Below are positions 48,123 to 60,412 of a stretch of DNA of 64,000 bases, one piece after another. Under the pieces are notes generated by a model. It had not been told where the DNA came from and did not search any database. It was given only the letters and a program-made list of their open reading frames with translations. Both the position numbers and the translations under genes were made by a program. The stretch's first letter is position 1. Every line of letters begins with the position of its first letter. Origin of the DNA: Ailanthus altissimus (taxonomy: Eukaryota; Streptophyta; Magnoliopsida; Sapindales; Simaroubaceae); the NCBI GenBank assembly GCA_946807835.1, contig OX327683.1:7631001-7695000 (forward strand), in the 5' to 3' direction.

Positions 48123-48665
48123 AATGGATGATATTCTAATGAATTTGAAAAAATAATTTTCTCATTTCCTCAAAATGTCTTAAAGAAAATTTACCAAGTA
48201 AAATGTGAAATATTAAGGTTATTAATGATTATGAATATACCTGCTGATGTATATTGGTTAATTGAAATCAATGTTCGATTAGCAGGCCAGTTTTTAAGCT
48301 CATTAAATTTTTACATGCCTAACTTATGTAAAAGCTTTTTTTTTTAAAAAAGCGAAGGGCAAAAATATTAAGTGTTTATTATAAGTGTGCATGCATGACT
48401 TGTAACACACATTGTCGCTATTTAGAAATGGCGTTTGTAAATCGCAAAGATAAAATTAGGTTCATTAAGGATGACCTGAGTAAAAAGTCTTTAGATGATA
48501 TCTTATCGACTATTGAGATGCATCTTAGTGGATATGTGAATATTGTAATTCGTAAATTATGGGATATATTCCTAAAGGAACATAAGTGGTACAGTCTCGA
48601 GAATTTGACTTTAAAAGGCCCTATTTGCTAATTTATAAGAAATTTAGATAGGAAGCCTATCCTCG
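48123..48665 (+). pseudogene. Two unrecognised reading frames between integrase and LOG (plus copy)
   Basis: Homologous to 29,319-29,870. It starts MDDILMNLKK and is soon shifted. The second frame (48,395-48,631) begins MTCNTHCRYLEMAFV and contains SLDDILSTIEMH. Conservation in both copies shows that it belongs to the family. Confidence 0.5.
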
Positions 48666-48911
48666 ACCCATAAAAGGCATTTAAGCTATTTCTGAACATA
48701 AAACCAAAGGAAGTTGTAAGCCTCAATCACAACTACTTGTACATATTTACCGTAGTTGTTATTTTTAAATGTTTCATTACAACCTCAAACGTTTTCTCCA
48801 ACAACAACAACCAACTCACAGTCGATTTTAAAATTTTTGCATTTAAAGCTTAATCTTATGCATTAACAACCAACTACCCATATAACTTTACATTACAACA
48901 CCTTTTGGCTC

Positions 48912-48919
48912 TATAAATA
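48912..48919 (+). promoter_or_regulatory. TATA box upstream of the LOG-like gene (plus copy)
   Basis: TATAAATA lies 65 bases before the LOG ATG at 48,984, matching the minus copy's arrangement. Confidence 0.5.
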
Positions 48920-48983
48920 CATTGCATTATTTTTGCATTTTCATACAAACTCAAAATCATTTAAAGGATAGGGTGAGTGTAAC

Positions 48984-48995
48984 AATGGAGGAAAC
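48984..48995 (+). pseudogene. First four codons of the plus-copy LOG-like gene
   Basis: ATGGAGGAAAC (M-E-E-T) is cut by the copia element. The reading frame resumes at 58,191 as TSTRKF after the GAAAC duplication, matching EGISTRKF of the minus copy. Confidence 0.85.
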
Positions 48996-51065
48996 TATTA
49001 ACGTACTTTAGGGTATATGCATGTGATTGTGTACATGTTGAAAAAACTAAATACATGTATCATATACATGATTTACAGCATAATTAAATATATATTCAAT
49101 ATATACATATGTAATTTGAATCATTAACAGCTTAGGATTACAGAAACTTACATTTGAATAACTTTGGTGAAGATTTAAAATTTTTGGATAGTTGCAAGCT
49201 CTAAACCTTGAGCTCACTTTGAAGTGAATTCTTGTACAATAATAGTTAACAACAATTTGGTGGGATTATGAATCTAGAATGGCAACTACCAACTATTTCC
49301 AATAACAAGTTTTTATTTCTTGAAAGAAAGATGAGATGAATTATTTTTATTTTTCTCTTGTTCTTCTCATAACCGTTTGTTAAAAGAATATAGCTATAAG
49401 AAAACAAAAAACTCTCCCTTTATCTCTTTTCTTTCTCAACCATAGGTCTCATACACCCCATCAATCAATTAAACACTTTAATTTTTAGGTTTTGTCTAAA
49501 AATAATATTTAATGTAAGTGCTCCACCAAAATATCATTAAATGGCCTACTATAAAAACAAGTTTTGGTGGCCATTATTGATCAAAATAATGCACCATTAT
49601 TTCATGAATGGTGCTCCGTTAAATTAGGTATGTTTTTCACTGAATGGTGAAAACATAGCATGGCCTTTTTCATTAGATATGTCTCATATTAATAAATTAT
49701 TTATTTGTCAAATAAATAATAAAATAATAAATAGGTGATATTATGCTACTTCTCGCTATATCATTGGTCCATAACATTTGTTAATTAATTGATATACTGA
49801 ACTTTTTAAGACTGAACTGTTCACTCTAAAATGCTACCCCAGTGCACAACGAATACACTTCATATTGCGAGACTCTCTAAGTCCACATCGGCTTTTCAAT
49901 GGAACTCCTCAATAGGTTTATGAATGATGCCCCCTCCCCACACATTACGGATATTACAAAGCAACGAGTTAAACCATATAAGTTGAGATTATAATATATC
50001 CGTATAATCTCTCTATCATCTATATCCAAGTATAACAGAGATATAGATCAATGCCATCAAATCTCCATATGCTTAACTGTAAACTTATCTCCAAATTTTT
50101 ATTTCAATAAATAATATATGCAAACACTTTTGCGATAAATAATATCGCAAAAGTGTTTGCAGATATTATTTATCCCTATGGTAAAACTCTTTTCCCAAGT
50201 ATTATTGCTTATGGCCATAAGACTTTCTGAAACACAATCTTAGAGCATCATGATATATTACTCACAAAAATGAGCTGATGGATCTCATATCTATGCATAT
50301 CGAACTCCATGAGCATCAAACCATACCTAGCGATACCCAGTGGTCAGATTATGAAAGGTTTCTGACATGTGTGGAACCAAAGTATGGTGGATCACTCACA
50401 AGCTTACTGTGGCGCTCAAGTTAAAGGATCATGAATACTACTTAACTCCAAAGAGCCTCCACTGACGGCTTTATGAGATATCTATTAGAGGTTTTCGTGA
50501 GTCTGTTCAGTACCCAATCCTTATTAAATACATGTATCTCTATACGAGCTTTTACTAAACCCATAGTCTGTTAAGACTAACCATTTGGACCATCCATATA
50601 TAGATATACACTGATCTATATATATTTAATAAGGTATTTACTGACAGATCCGCATCAACGAAGATAGATCAGGAATATAGTATTTGAGAACATATATGTA
50701 TAATGATATTTCCTAGCAACATTTGCAACAATCTGAAATTATGTCATTACTAATATATTCTCAAGTCTTTGTCTAATTTCAGACAAGGCTCTAACTCCTA
50801 AGATTTCGCTAACTCTTATAACCTGCTAACTCTTATCAGTGCTAACTTTTAGTATTTATAACTCTCAGTGTTGTTAATTTTTAGCACTGATCTAAAATTT
50901 TAATAGATCAAATATAAACTCTTTTAAATCATACAATATTTAAAATGCTATAAGCATCTTACCAAATATAAAATATAATTAGCGATTTCATGAAATAATA
51001 ATAGTATAAATATGAAATAAATATTCATACATAAAAGGGATGACACGTAAGCACAAATCTCAACA
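48996..51065 (-). repeat. 3' LTR of the copia element
   Basis: 2,070 bp. The plus-strand left end is TATTAACG where the partner has TGTTAATG, a G-to-A change of the terminal dinucleotide. It contains an 18-bp perfect hairpin absent from the partner. Confidence 0.85.
50106..50172. repeat. Perfect hairpin in the left copia LTR
   Basis: GCAAACACTTTTGCGATA (50,120-50,137) is followed after 5 bases by its exact reverse complement (50,143-50,160). Imperfect pairing continues outward for about 12 bases. The other LTR (57,285-57,325) has only one arm. Confidence 0.85.
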
Positions 51066-51069
51066 ACTC

Positions 51070-51660
51070 TTACTTGCTTTAGTGCCATTCACGATGGTAT
51101 CTAAGGCCTATTGACTCTACATTTCTTTCAAATTTTTTGGAGTTAAGGCTTTAGTAAGTGGGTCTGCTATATTATTCATGGAGTCTACTCTACAAACTAT
51201 TACATCTCCTCTAACCAAGATTTCTATAATAATATGGTATTTGCTTTTCACATGGTTAGACTTTTTGTATGCTATTGGCTCTCTAGCTTGTGCAATGGCT
51301 CCATTGTTGTCACAAAATATGGTATAGGATCCATTGAACTTAAAACTATTCCAAGTTCAGCGATAAATTTGCATATCCATACTACTTCTTTTGTTGTTTC
51401 TGAGGCTACAATATATTTTGCCTATATTGGGAATTAGCTGTAGAAGACTATTTGTTGCCTTTTCAACTTACTGCAGCATCGTTGAGAATGAATATATACC
51501 CAAATGTAGACTTTCTATCATTTAGATCAGACTGAAAATCTAAATCTGTGTATCCTCTTACTTGTAAGTCACTTTCTCCATATATAAAAAATTTGTCCTT
51601 ATTACCCTTAATATATTTAAGAACATGTTTCACAGCTATCTAATGACCTTTACCTGGATC
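51070..51660 (-). pseudogene. RNase H of the copia element
   Basis: This stretch lies between the reverse transcriptase and the 3' LTR in the expected position. It has only short frame pieces and many stops. Confidence 0.55.
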
Positions 51661-51663
51661 AGA

Positions 51664-52770
51664 CTAATACCGACTTATAACACTTACGACCATACTAATG
51701 TCAGGTCTCATACATATCATGGCATATATCAAGCTTCGTACAACTAATATATATAGTATGTTAAACATTCTAACTTTTTTATCTTCACTCCGAGGACACA
51801 TTTTCCTCAAAAGATAAATGTCATATCTAAACGATATGTTAACTATCTTACAATTATTAAAATTGTACTTTTTCAAGACATTATCTATGTACAATAATTG
51901 AGAGAGTCCTATAAGCCTTATAACTTTATCTATATAAAGCTTTATACCCAGTATATAGGACACCTTTCCTAAATCCTTCATGGAGAAATTCTTACTAAAG
52001 TAGCTTTTGACTGACTATAACATACTAATATCATTTCTGATAATAAGTATGTCATCAACATAAAGAACCAAGAAGATTACTATGGTCTTACTACTCTTTT
52101 CATACACACATGATTCTTCTTCGTTCTTGATGAAACTAAATCCTCTGATTACCTTATCAAAACGAAGATTCCAATTTCTGAAAGCTTACTTAAGTCTATA
52201 AATTGACTTCTTCAGTTTTCATACTAGACCAGAAGTTTGGTTGGATGTAAAACCTTCAGGTTGTTCCATATAGATCTCTTCTTTAAGATATCCAATTAAG
52301 AACGTTATTTTTACATCCATTAGCTGACTTTTATAATCATAATATGTAGCAATTGCCAATAAAAATTGAATTGACTTAAGCATAACTACTAGCAAGAAGG
52401 TTTCCTCATAATTGACCCATATCACTGAGTATAACATTTCGCCACCAGACGGGCTTTAAAAGTCTTTACTTTTGCATTGGGCCCATGCTTTCGCTTGTAA
52501 ATCTATTTATAATCGATAGGAACAATTCCCTTAGGAAGCTTAATTAAGTCCTAGACTTGATTTTGATGCATTGAGTCAATTTTAGATTTTATGACTTCTT
52601 GCCATTTACCCGAATCGATGTCCAACATTATTTCTCTATAAGTTAAAAGATCATTTTTGTTAACCAAGAAAACACCAAGAGCACTTTTAAGTATTGAACC
52701 ATACCTCTTGGGTGGCTTTGATATCTTTTTCAATCTACGTGGAGGGTGTGTCAAAGGTATTTTGTTCAAT
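51664..52770 (-). pseudogene. Reverse transcriptase of the copia element
   Basis: Pieces in order are a segment ending DSGKWQEVIKSKIDSM (52,551-52,769), DVKITFLIGYLKEEIYMEQPEGF (52,219-52,437; conserved Asp near its start), the intact catalytic LYVDDILII near 52,030-52,060, then MKDLGKVSYILGIKL and MICMRPDISMVVSVISRY (51,664-51,981). These are diagnostic copia motifs. Confidence 0.88.
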
Positions 52771-52934
52771 TAAGCCTGAGGTTTCATCGTTAGTTCATTT
52801 ATATTCTAATTGAGTTCATCTAATTCAATATTTCTACAATCTCCACGATTAATGAGAAAATATTTCTTTAGAAATGTGGCATGTTGAGTAACAAACATAT
52901 TTTGTTCCTCAGGATCATAGAACTGGGTACCCCA

Positions 52935-53760
52935 TTAAATTCTTAGGATATTCAATGAACCAAAACTTGTACCCTTTAGGTGCAAGTTTATCCTGTTCGT
53001 AACTTTTATGTAAGTAGGATTGCCCCAAATATTAATATATTTAAGACTCAATTTTATTTCATTCCATATCTCATAAGATGTAGAAGAAATAGCTTTCGAT
53101 GAAACTTTATTCAACATACGAGCAGTAGTTTCTAAAGTATAACCTCATAGATATTCAAGAAGATCGGTGAAGCTAATCATTGAACAGACCATATCTAATA
53201 AAGTTTGATTCCTCCTCTCCGAAACACCATTGTATTGTGGAGTGCCTAGAGGACTATATTGAGCGATAATCCTATTCTCCTTTAAATAATCCAAAAATTC
53301 ACTACTTATATATTCACTGCCTCGATCTGATCAAAGGCATTTAATATACTTTCTGGTTTGTGTCTCTACTTCAAGTCGAAACTCTTTGAACTTTTCAAAA
53401 GTTTCTGACTTGTGTTTCATAAAAAACACGTATCCAAATTATAATAGATCATCGATAAATACAACGAAGTATCAACACCTACCATTATAGTGTGATTCAT
53501 TCGACCACATATATCACTATGTATAGGTTTTAATAAATCATTGGCGCGGTGTCCAACACCAGTGAATAGAGCTTTGGTCATTTTTTCTTAAATACAAGAT
53601 TCACAAACTGGATAAGGTTCTATGGTCAAATCAGGTATTTGACCATCCTTAACCAAACAAGATAAGCATCTCACACTTATATAACCTAATCTTATATGTC
53701 ACAATTTGGTCTCATTTAAAATTCTTGAGCTTTTTCTAGTATTTACTTGTATATTCATGA
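52935..53760 (-). pseudogene. Integrase of the copia element
   Basis: A GAG-pre-integrase stretch (HIRLGYISVRCLSCLVKDG, near 53,640-53,705), a zinc-binding remnant and core pieces such as KPIHSDICGRM precede SSKAISSTSYEIW at 52,935-53,117. Stops are frequent. Confidence 0.75.
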
Positions 53761-53989
53761 CATTTCCTATTGTATCCAACATATAATAGCCAGTAATCAA
53801 CTGACATTCAACTAATAAAATATTATCCAAATCATACAAATATAAGAAACGGTTCCGAACATACATATGATATCCCTCATTGTCCAATATAGGAATAGAG
53901 ATAATTTGTCAGATAATGTTTGGCACATAATAACAATTTTTCAATACTATAATTTTATTACAAGGAAGAAGTAAATCAAAACGTCCAAT

Positions 53990-55000
53990 AGCCTGACCTA
54001 CAGGAAATCATCATTCCTAACATGAACATGTACTTCTCTAAGCTGTAATAGTCTAACTTCTTTCAGATCCTACAATACATTGAAGATATGCGAAGGATAA
54101 TCAGTATCTAATACCCAGCTAGTACTAATATAAAATGCTAACGAAATGTCAATGATAAGTAAGTGCATACCTGATGGGGTATTCTTAATAATGGTAAGGT
54201 ATTTTGAGCAATTACACTTCCAATACCTATCCTTGTTGCAATGGAAACATTTTTCTTTTACTTTGTTCTTATATTGGTGCTGAGACGTGTTGCTTTTGAG
54301 GACCTATCTTCTTGTTCTTCCCTTTGAACTTCTTAGAAGTCTTCGGGGTAGAAAATGAAGCACTATGAACAAAGAGAGCCATACCCCATTTGTTCATGTC
54401 TCATTGAGCTATTTTTAGCATGTTATGCAGATCAGAATAAGTAATGGCCAATGATTGCATGGTGAAGTTTATGATGAGTTATGCAAATGACTCTAGAAGT
54501 GATTGGAGAATCAAATTATTCCCCAATGTATTGCTTAGTGAGATATACATAGTTTCTAGCCTCTCAATATGAGATATAATCTTAAGGACATTGGGACTCA
54601 CTGAATTGCCTTCGAGTAGTCTAGTTTAAAAGAGAGATTTGGTAACCTTATATACTTTAACTTGAGGCCAGTCACTAAATAACTCTTTCAGGTGGAGCAT
54701 TATACTCCCAGTATTGTCCATGTGGGCATACTCCATTTGAAGCTCCGTAGACATTGAGTTGAGGATGTACGATTTGACTTTCAAATTGTCATCCAACCAA
54801 TTTCGATATGTCTCATTTTCTTTTAGAGAAGCATCATCAGAAATAGCTCAAAGCAGACGCTGATCAATTACATACCCAACTTCTCAGAATTGATAACTAT
54901 TCTAAGATTCATAAGCCAATCAGCATAATTTTCTGCAGCTTTGAGTTGGTGCGCATCAAGAATACGAACTAGTGGGTTGCTTGAAAGCCATTTGATCTTC
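53990..55000 (-). pseudogene. gag and protease of the copia element
   Basis: gag begins near 55,000 (MAFKQPTS) and continues with AISDDASLKENETYRNW. The zinc knuckle near 54,225-54,260 reads CFHCNKDRYWKCNC, with its His replaced. The protease active site reads VLDTDYPSH (near 54,105), where DTG would be expected. Confidence 0.75.
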
Positions 55001-55800
55001 ACAAGACAAAAAAAAAGATGTTAGCAAAACATTTTAGATCATGGGTATAATTGTCATACATTTTTTAATCTCTCAAATGAAAAAATGATAGTTTTAATTT
55101 TTTACTATACAGTGAGAAGTGGACTCTATTGATATTTTACTCTAGCCTCACACTGTATCAATATTAACTTTTGTAAACCCAAAAGGTAGACAACTCTTGT
55201 TAATTGCATCTCATGCAGCTCTTACCACTGATCCTAAATACACCTTATCCGCACACTGTAACAATATTGGATAAGTGTATTCCATATTAACTTATCAATC
55301 ATCAAATATATGTTACCAGTATTACCTTCACGCTGTAGCAATATTAGATAATACGTTCGCATATATTTGCCTCATCTCATGTTTAACTGGCATAGCCCTA
55401 ATTAGGAAAGACCAGAGTGAACCGTTTAATACCGTATTAACAAGACGGATCATTGTATAATATTATTCAATTTGATTAAGATAAATATTTTTATTAATAA
55501 TTTTCAATAAATTTTAATATTTAATAATGATCTGATTTATAATCAGAATGTTTGTTTATACAAGCACAACTAGCCCCTACCAACAGGGCTCCTATTGTAA
55601 TTAATAGTATAAACAAATGTTTACAATATATAATACAATAATATAACAAGTATAATTGTATTAAATGAACCTTACATGCAAAAATTTTAAATTAGAGTGT
55701 TTTATTTAGAATGATCAACATTAAAAGTTTAACGTTACATCATTATACTATATAATACTCCGAAAAACAAATTTACTCTTTTTTTTGTCTTCAACCTAAA

Positions 55801-56003
55801 GCGCCCCAGTGTTCTGACTTACAAATACCTCGGTGTTCAATACTTGAACACCACAGCATTCTACCATTTGAACACCCTTGTGTTAAGCACTTTAACGCCC
55901 CAACGTTCTCATAATGAACGCCCTAGTGTTCAATGATGAACACCGCATCATTCATGTTAACACATGAATGCCCCACTGTTTGGTTTATAGAGCCGCTGCG
56001 TTC
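55801..56003. repeat. Degenerate minisatellite, about 23-bp unit, in the copia leader
   Basis: About nine imperfect units follow the pattern AACGCCCCAGTGTTC plus 6-9 variable bases. They lie between the primer site and gag. Confidence 0.7.
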
Positions 56004-56119
56004 TTTTGACAAAAACTATTTTTCTATACTTTAAACACTTCAAAAAGTAAATTTTACTATTTTCAAACATTCTAAATACTTTATATAACACTCTAACAAC
56101 TCAAAAACACAATAAACAT

Positions 56120-56131
56120 GCTCTGATACCA
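56120..56131 (-). other. Initiator tRNA-Met primer-binding site of the copia element
   Basis: The minus strand reads TGGTATCAGAGC two bases after the LTR end, an exact match to the usual copia primer site. Confidence 0.9.
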
Positions 56132-56133
56132 CT

Positions 56134-58185
56134 TGTTAATGTGTTTTAGGGTGTACGCATGTGATTATATACATATTAAAAAACAATGTATCATATACAC
56201 GATTTGCAGTGGAATTAAATATATATTCAACATATACATATATATCTGAATCATTAATATCTTAAGATTACAAAAACTTACCTTTGAAGAACTTTGGTGA
56301 AGATTTCAAATTTCTAGATAATTGCAAGCTCCAAACCTTGAGCTCATTTTGAAGTGAATTCTTGTACAATAATAGTTCACAATGATTTGGTAGGATTATG
56401 AATCTAGTATAGCAGCTACCAACTATTTTCAGCAACAATTTTTTATTTTTTAAAAGAAAAATGAGATGAATTATTTTTTTTTTCTCTTGTTCTTCTCACA
56501 ACCCTTTACTAAAACAAAATAGTAGTCAAAAACAAAAACTCTCCCTTTATCTCTTTTCTTTCTCACTTGTATGTCTCACACACCCCATCAATTAATTAAG
56601 CACTTCAATTTTTAGGTTTTGTCTAAAAATAATATTCAATGTAAGTGCTCCACCAAAATATAATTAAGTGGCTTACTATAAAAATAAGTTTTGATGGTCA
56701 TTATTGATAAAAATAATGCACTATTATTTTATGAATGGTGCTCCACCAAATTAGGTATATTTTTCACCGAATGGTGAAAACATAGTATGGCCTATTTCAT
56801 TAGGTATGTCTTCCATTAATAAATTATTTATTTATCAAATAAATAATAAAATAATAAAAGAGTTATATTATGCCACTTATCACTATATCATCGGTCAATA
56901 ATATTTGTTAATTAATTGATATACTCAACACTTAAGTTTTGACAACTGTGCATTCTGAGAGATCTTGAAATAATTTTTTGATTTGCTGAAATTTTTAGAA
57001 CAGAATTGTTCAATCCAAAATGTTGTTCCAATGCACAATGAGTACTCTTCATATTATAAGACTCTCTAGATCCACGCCTAATTTTTCATATGGAACTCCT
57101 CCATACGTCTGTGAATGATACCCTACACACACATTACGGATATTACAAAGTGGCACATTAGACAATACAAGTTGAGGTTATAACATATCCGTATAATCCA
57201 TTGGGTAGAGCAGAGATATAGATCAAAATTGTCAAATCTTCATATGCTCGACCGTAAATTTATCTCAAGATCTGTATTTTAATAAATAATATCCACAAAA
57301 ACTTTTGCGATATTATTTATCCCTAGGGTAAAATTTTTTTTCCGAGTATTACTGCTTATGGTCATAAGACTTTCTGAAAAATAATCTTGAAGCTGATGGA
57401 TCCCATATCTATACCCACTATGATCAGACCATGAAAGGTTTCTGACATATGTGAAACTAAAGTATAGTAGATTACTCACAAGTCCACTGTGGCGCCCAGG
57501 TCAAAGGATCACGAATTCAACTCAAAAGACCCTTAATTGACGACTTTATGGGATGTCTATTGGAGGTCTTCGTGAGTCTATTCAATATCCAATCCTTACT
57601 GAATACCTATATCTCTATACGAGCTTCCACTAAAATCATGATCACTAAGACTAACCATCTAAACTATCCAGATATAGATATACACTGATCTATATATATT
57701 TAATAAGGACTTCGCTGACAGACCCGGATCAGCGAAGATAGATCATAAATATAGTAATTGAGAATATATTTACATACTGACATTTTCTTGCACCATTTGA
57801 AACTCTCTGAAATTATATAATTACTAATATATTATTAGGTCTTTGTCCTATTTCAGACAAGACTCTAACTCCTTAGATTTTATTGACTCTTATAGCCTGC
57901 TAACTCTTAGTATTTATAACTCTCAGCATTGTTAATTCTTGGCACTGATCTAAATTCTTTTAGACCGAATTTAAACTCTTTCAGATCATAAAATATTTGA
58001 AATATTTCAAGCATCTTATCATACATAAAATATAATTAGCAATTTTGCTGTGATCAAGGAAGCAATACCAAATATGCCTCGAGAAAGAGCAGAAGTGATT
58101 AGAGCTTTAATGAAATAATAACAGTGTAAATATAAAATAAATATTCATATATAAAAGGGATGGCACGTAAGCACAAATCCTAACA
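56134..58185 (-). repeat. 5' LTR of the copia element
   Basis: 2,052 bp. On the minus strand it starts TGTTAGGATTTG and ends ACATTAACA. It has an extra segment of about 62 bp (58,046-58,108) that is absent from the other LTR. Confidence 0.88.
58046..58108 (+). other. Exon-like filler inside the 5' copia LTR
   Basis: Absent from the partner LTR (joined at about 50,985). It is open on the plus strand and reads IKEAIPNMPRERAEVIRAL, with higher GC than its flanks. The origin is unknown. Confidence 0.5.
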
Positions 58186-58826
58186 GAAACATCAACTCGT
58201 AAATTCACAAAAATTTATGTCTTTTGTTTATCTAGCCTTGGGAAAACTGAAGAGTTTGTAGAAGCAACAGAAACCCTTGGTAAGGTGTTAGCTGAGCAAT
58301 TTAGTATATAAGAAATGTAGTTTTGGATTAATAGGGCGTGTGTCAACAGTTGCACAAAATAAAGATAGTCAAGTTTTTGGTATCATACCGAAAGCTCTAG
58401 CTGTTAGAAATATTGTAGGAAACGTAATTGAGGATGAGTTGGAAGTATCGTCAATGCATGAGTGAATGTTTCTTATGCTTTGGAATGCTGATGCCTTCAT
58501 AGCTCTACCTAGATGTTACAAAACTTTAGAGAAAAATTTTCAAATTGTCTCATGGCCATAATTGCAAATCCACCAAAAATCCATTAGTTTGTTAAATGTT
58601 GATGGTTTTTATAATAAGTTGTTATCTTCTCTTGACTATGCGGTAAAAAAATAGTTCATCTCATCTATAGTATGATAGATCCTTATTTCTATTTTAACTG
58701 TTGATTAATTACTTGATGAATTATAAGCTTTTATACCTCTATTTGATCTAATAATGCATCAAATAGATTGGTATACTGATCACAGTGAAAAAAAAATGCA
58801 AGAAAGATTTAACTTTTCATCTGCAG
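58186..58826 (+). pseudogene. LOG-like gene of the plus gypsy copy, main part
   Basis: Continues from codons at 48,984-48,995. Recognisable blocks are VFCLSSLGKTEEF, VFGIIPKALAVRNIVG and SSMHE, followed by a stop where the minus copy has the conserved Arg. Then come LPRCYKTLEKNFQIVSW, where the PGGxGTxxE motif is destroyed, and LLNVDGFYNKLLSSLDYAV. Stops follow at the same positions as in the minus copy after VKK and after TVD. The final stop codon of the minus copy is CAG here, and the last codons run into a 232-bp tandem duplication. It is non-functional. Confidence 0.85.
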
Positions 58827-59266
58827 CCTCTCTACTTTTATGTATTTTTAAGCATTTTGTATGGCTTGTTTTATTTTATTGTAGGTTTTATTTTTAATAA
58901 AAGTTATTTTAGATGATATCGTGTATACTCTACTCTTTTTATATTTTGACATTAAGGACAATGTCTTAATCTGGTTGTGGGAGGGTAGTTGATATATAAT
59001 GTTAGTGTTAATTTTTGCTATAACTTTGTTCTTTAAAGATTTAACTTTTCATCTGCAGCCTCTCTACTTTTATGTATTTTTAAGCATTTTGTATGGCTTG
59101 TTTTATTTTATTGTAGGTTTTATTTTTAATAAAAGTTATTTTAGATGATATCGTGTATACTCTACTCTTTTTATATTTTGACATTAAGGACAATGTCTTA
59201 ATCTGGTTGTGGGAGGGTAGTTGATATATAATGTTAGTGTTAATTTTTGCTATAACTTTGTTCTTT
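58803..59266. repeat. Exact 232-bp tandem duplication
   Basis: 58,803-59,034 and 59,035-59,266 appear identical base for base. The unit includes the end of the LOG relic and tail sequence. The minus copy has one unit (around 28,150-28,380). Confidence 0.9.
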
Positions 59267-60400
59267 AAAAACATTCCATCATGAATGACGTGAGTAAAAG
59301 GTACATTTATGCACTCTTGAGACGCATTCTAGTTCTAGAATGATAGAGTAAAAAGTATATTATCGAACTTTTGAAACACATTCTAATTGATTTATTTTTA
59401 ATACATTTTATATACATTTGTTTGTCGCTTAAGTTCTTGGTAATGCTTGTGTAAATAAATTTGCTTTATTATTAAGGTATGATTTCAAAATTGTTTAGTT
59501 TAAATAACTTTTTTTATATAGGTTACTAAGGAAAAACTTCTGAAATTATTTCATAAGCACAATATTAAGCCTTGTGGTAAGATTGATGATTCAATATATA
59601 TAGCTAAAAGAATTTTTATGTTTGAGTATACATATTCTTTTCTAAACTTACACATCTTTTATGAGTGAGTAGAGAGGTTTGAGATAACATTATGAACTTT
59701 CATTGATATTTAGAAATAGTTAATTTTTGTTTGGAATGACATTGTTTGGAATTAGGAATGATTTGGTTGCCTTGTTGAAGGATGCTAAACAATTGTGAAA
59801 AAATATTGTAGTGAGAAATTGCTCTTATTTTATAATGATTCCTTATGTTTTTTAAAAAATAAAAAAAAAGTATAAAAAAAGAGAAAAGAAAAAAAGTCAA
59901 TTCAGTTCAATAAAGTCTTTGTTAAATTTTAGAAGACAAAAGTTATTAGAAAATAGTTTTATCACCAAAGTCTAGTCATAATATTCGCATAAGGTAATTA
60001 AAATTCTGAAGCTAGCATGTGGCAAGAATAGTTTGACTCTAAATAATTGATTTTTTTATCTTTGGATCAATGTTAGTTTATCTATCTATCCTCAAATATA
60101 ACATTTTCTTAAGCAATTATCTGTTTTTCAACTCCAATAATAAAATCCTAGCCCTTTAAACAGTTATTCACTTGTGAAGATATGGAGTTAAGACTTTTAC
60201 TTGGATGAACTTTTCAGGCTATATATGTTATAGTTTGTGGTAAGAAGGCTTCGGCTTAATTTACACACCCACAATTTTAGAAGTTATGATTGAAATAACC
60301 TTAAGAGCGATTGTGATCTTGAACTGATGTTTTGTTTGAAATACTTAGGTAGTATTCAAAATTTATTTATGCTTGAATTGCTAGGGACTAGCAATAAACT

Positions 60401-60412
60401 AGTTGGGGAGTG
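60401..60412 (+). other. Polypurine tract of the plus gypsy copy
   Basis: AGTTGGGGAGTG immediately precedes the TGATGAGC start of the 3' LTR. Confidence 0.75.

Larger units (their letters stand above)
48996..58185 (-). mobile_element. Ty1/copia retrotransposon nested in the LOG-like gene
   Basis: Flanked by GAAAC on both sides (48,991-48,995 and 58,186-58,190). In minus orientation it has a 5' LTR (56,134-58,185), an initiator tRNA-Met primer site, a leader with a minisatellite, gag, protease, integrase, reverse transcriptase, RNase H and a 3' LTR (48,996-51,065). Integrase before reverse transcriptase is the copia order. Long LTRs and gag/RT wording suggest a Tork/Angela-type lineage, not certain. 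All frames are broken. Confidence 0.9.

Noticed and set aside
50580..50700. Possible tRNA or other RNA gene in the copia LTR
   Set aside because: No cloverleaf arms or tRNA promoter boxes could be formed. The stretch simply matches the other LTR.
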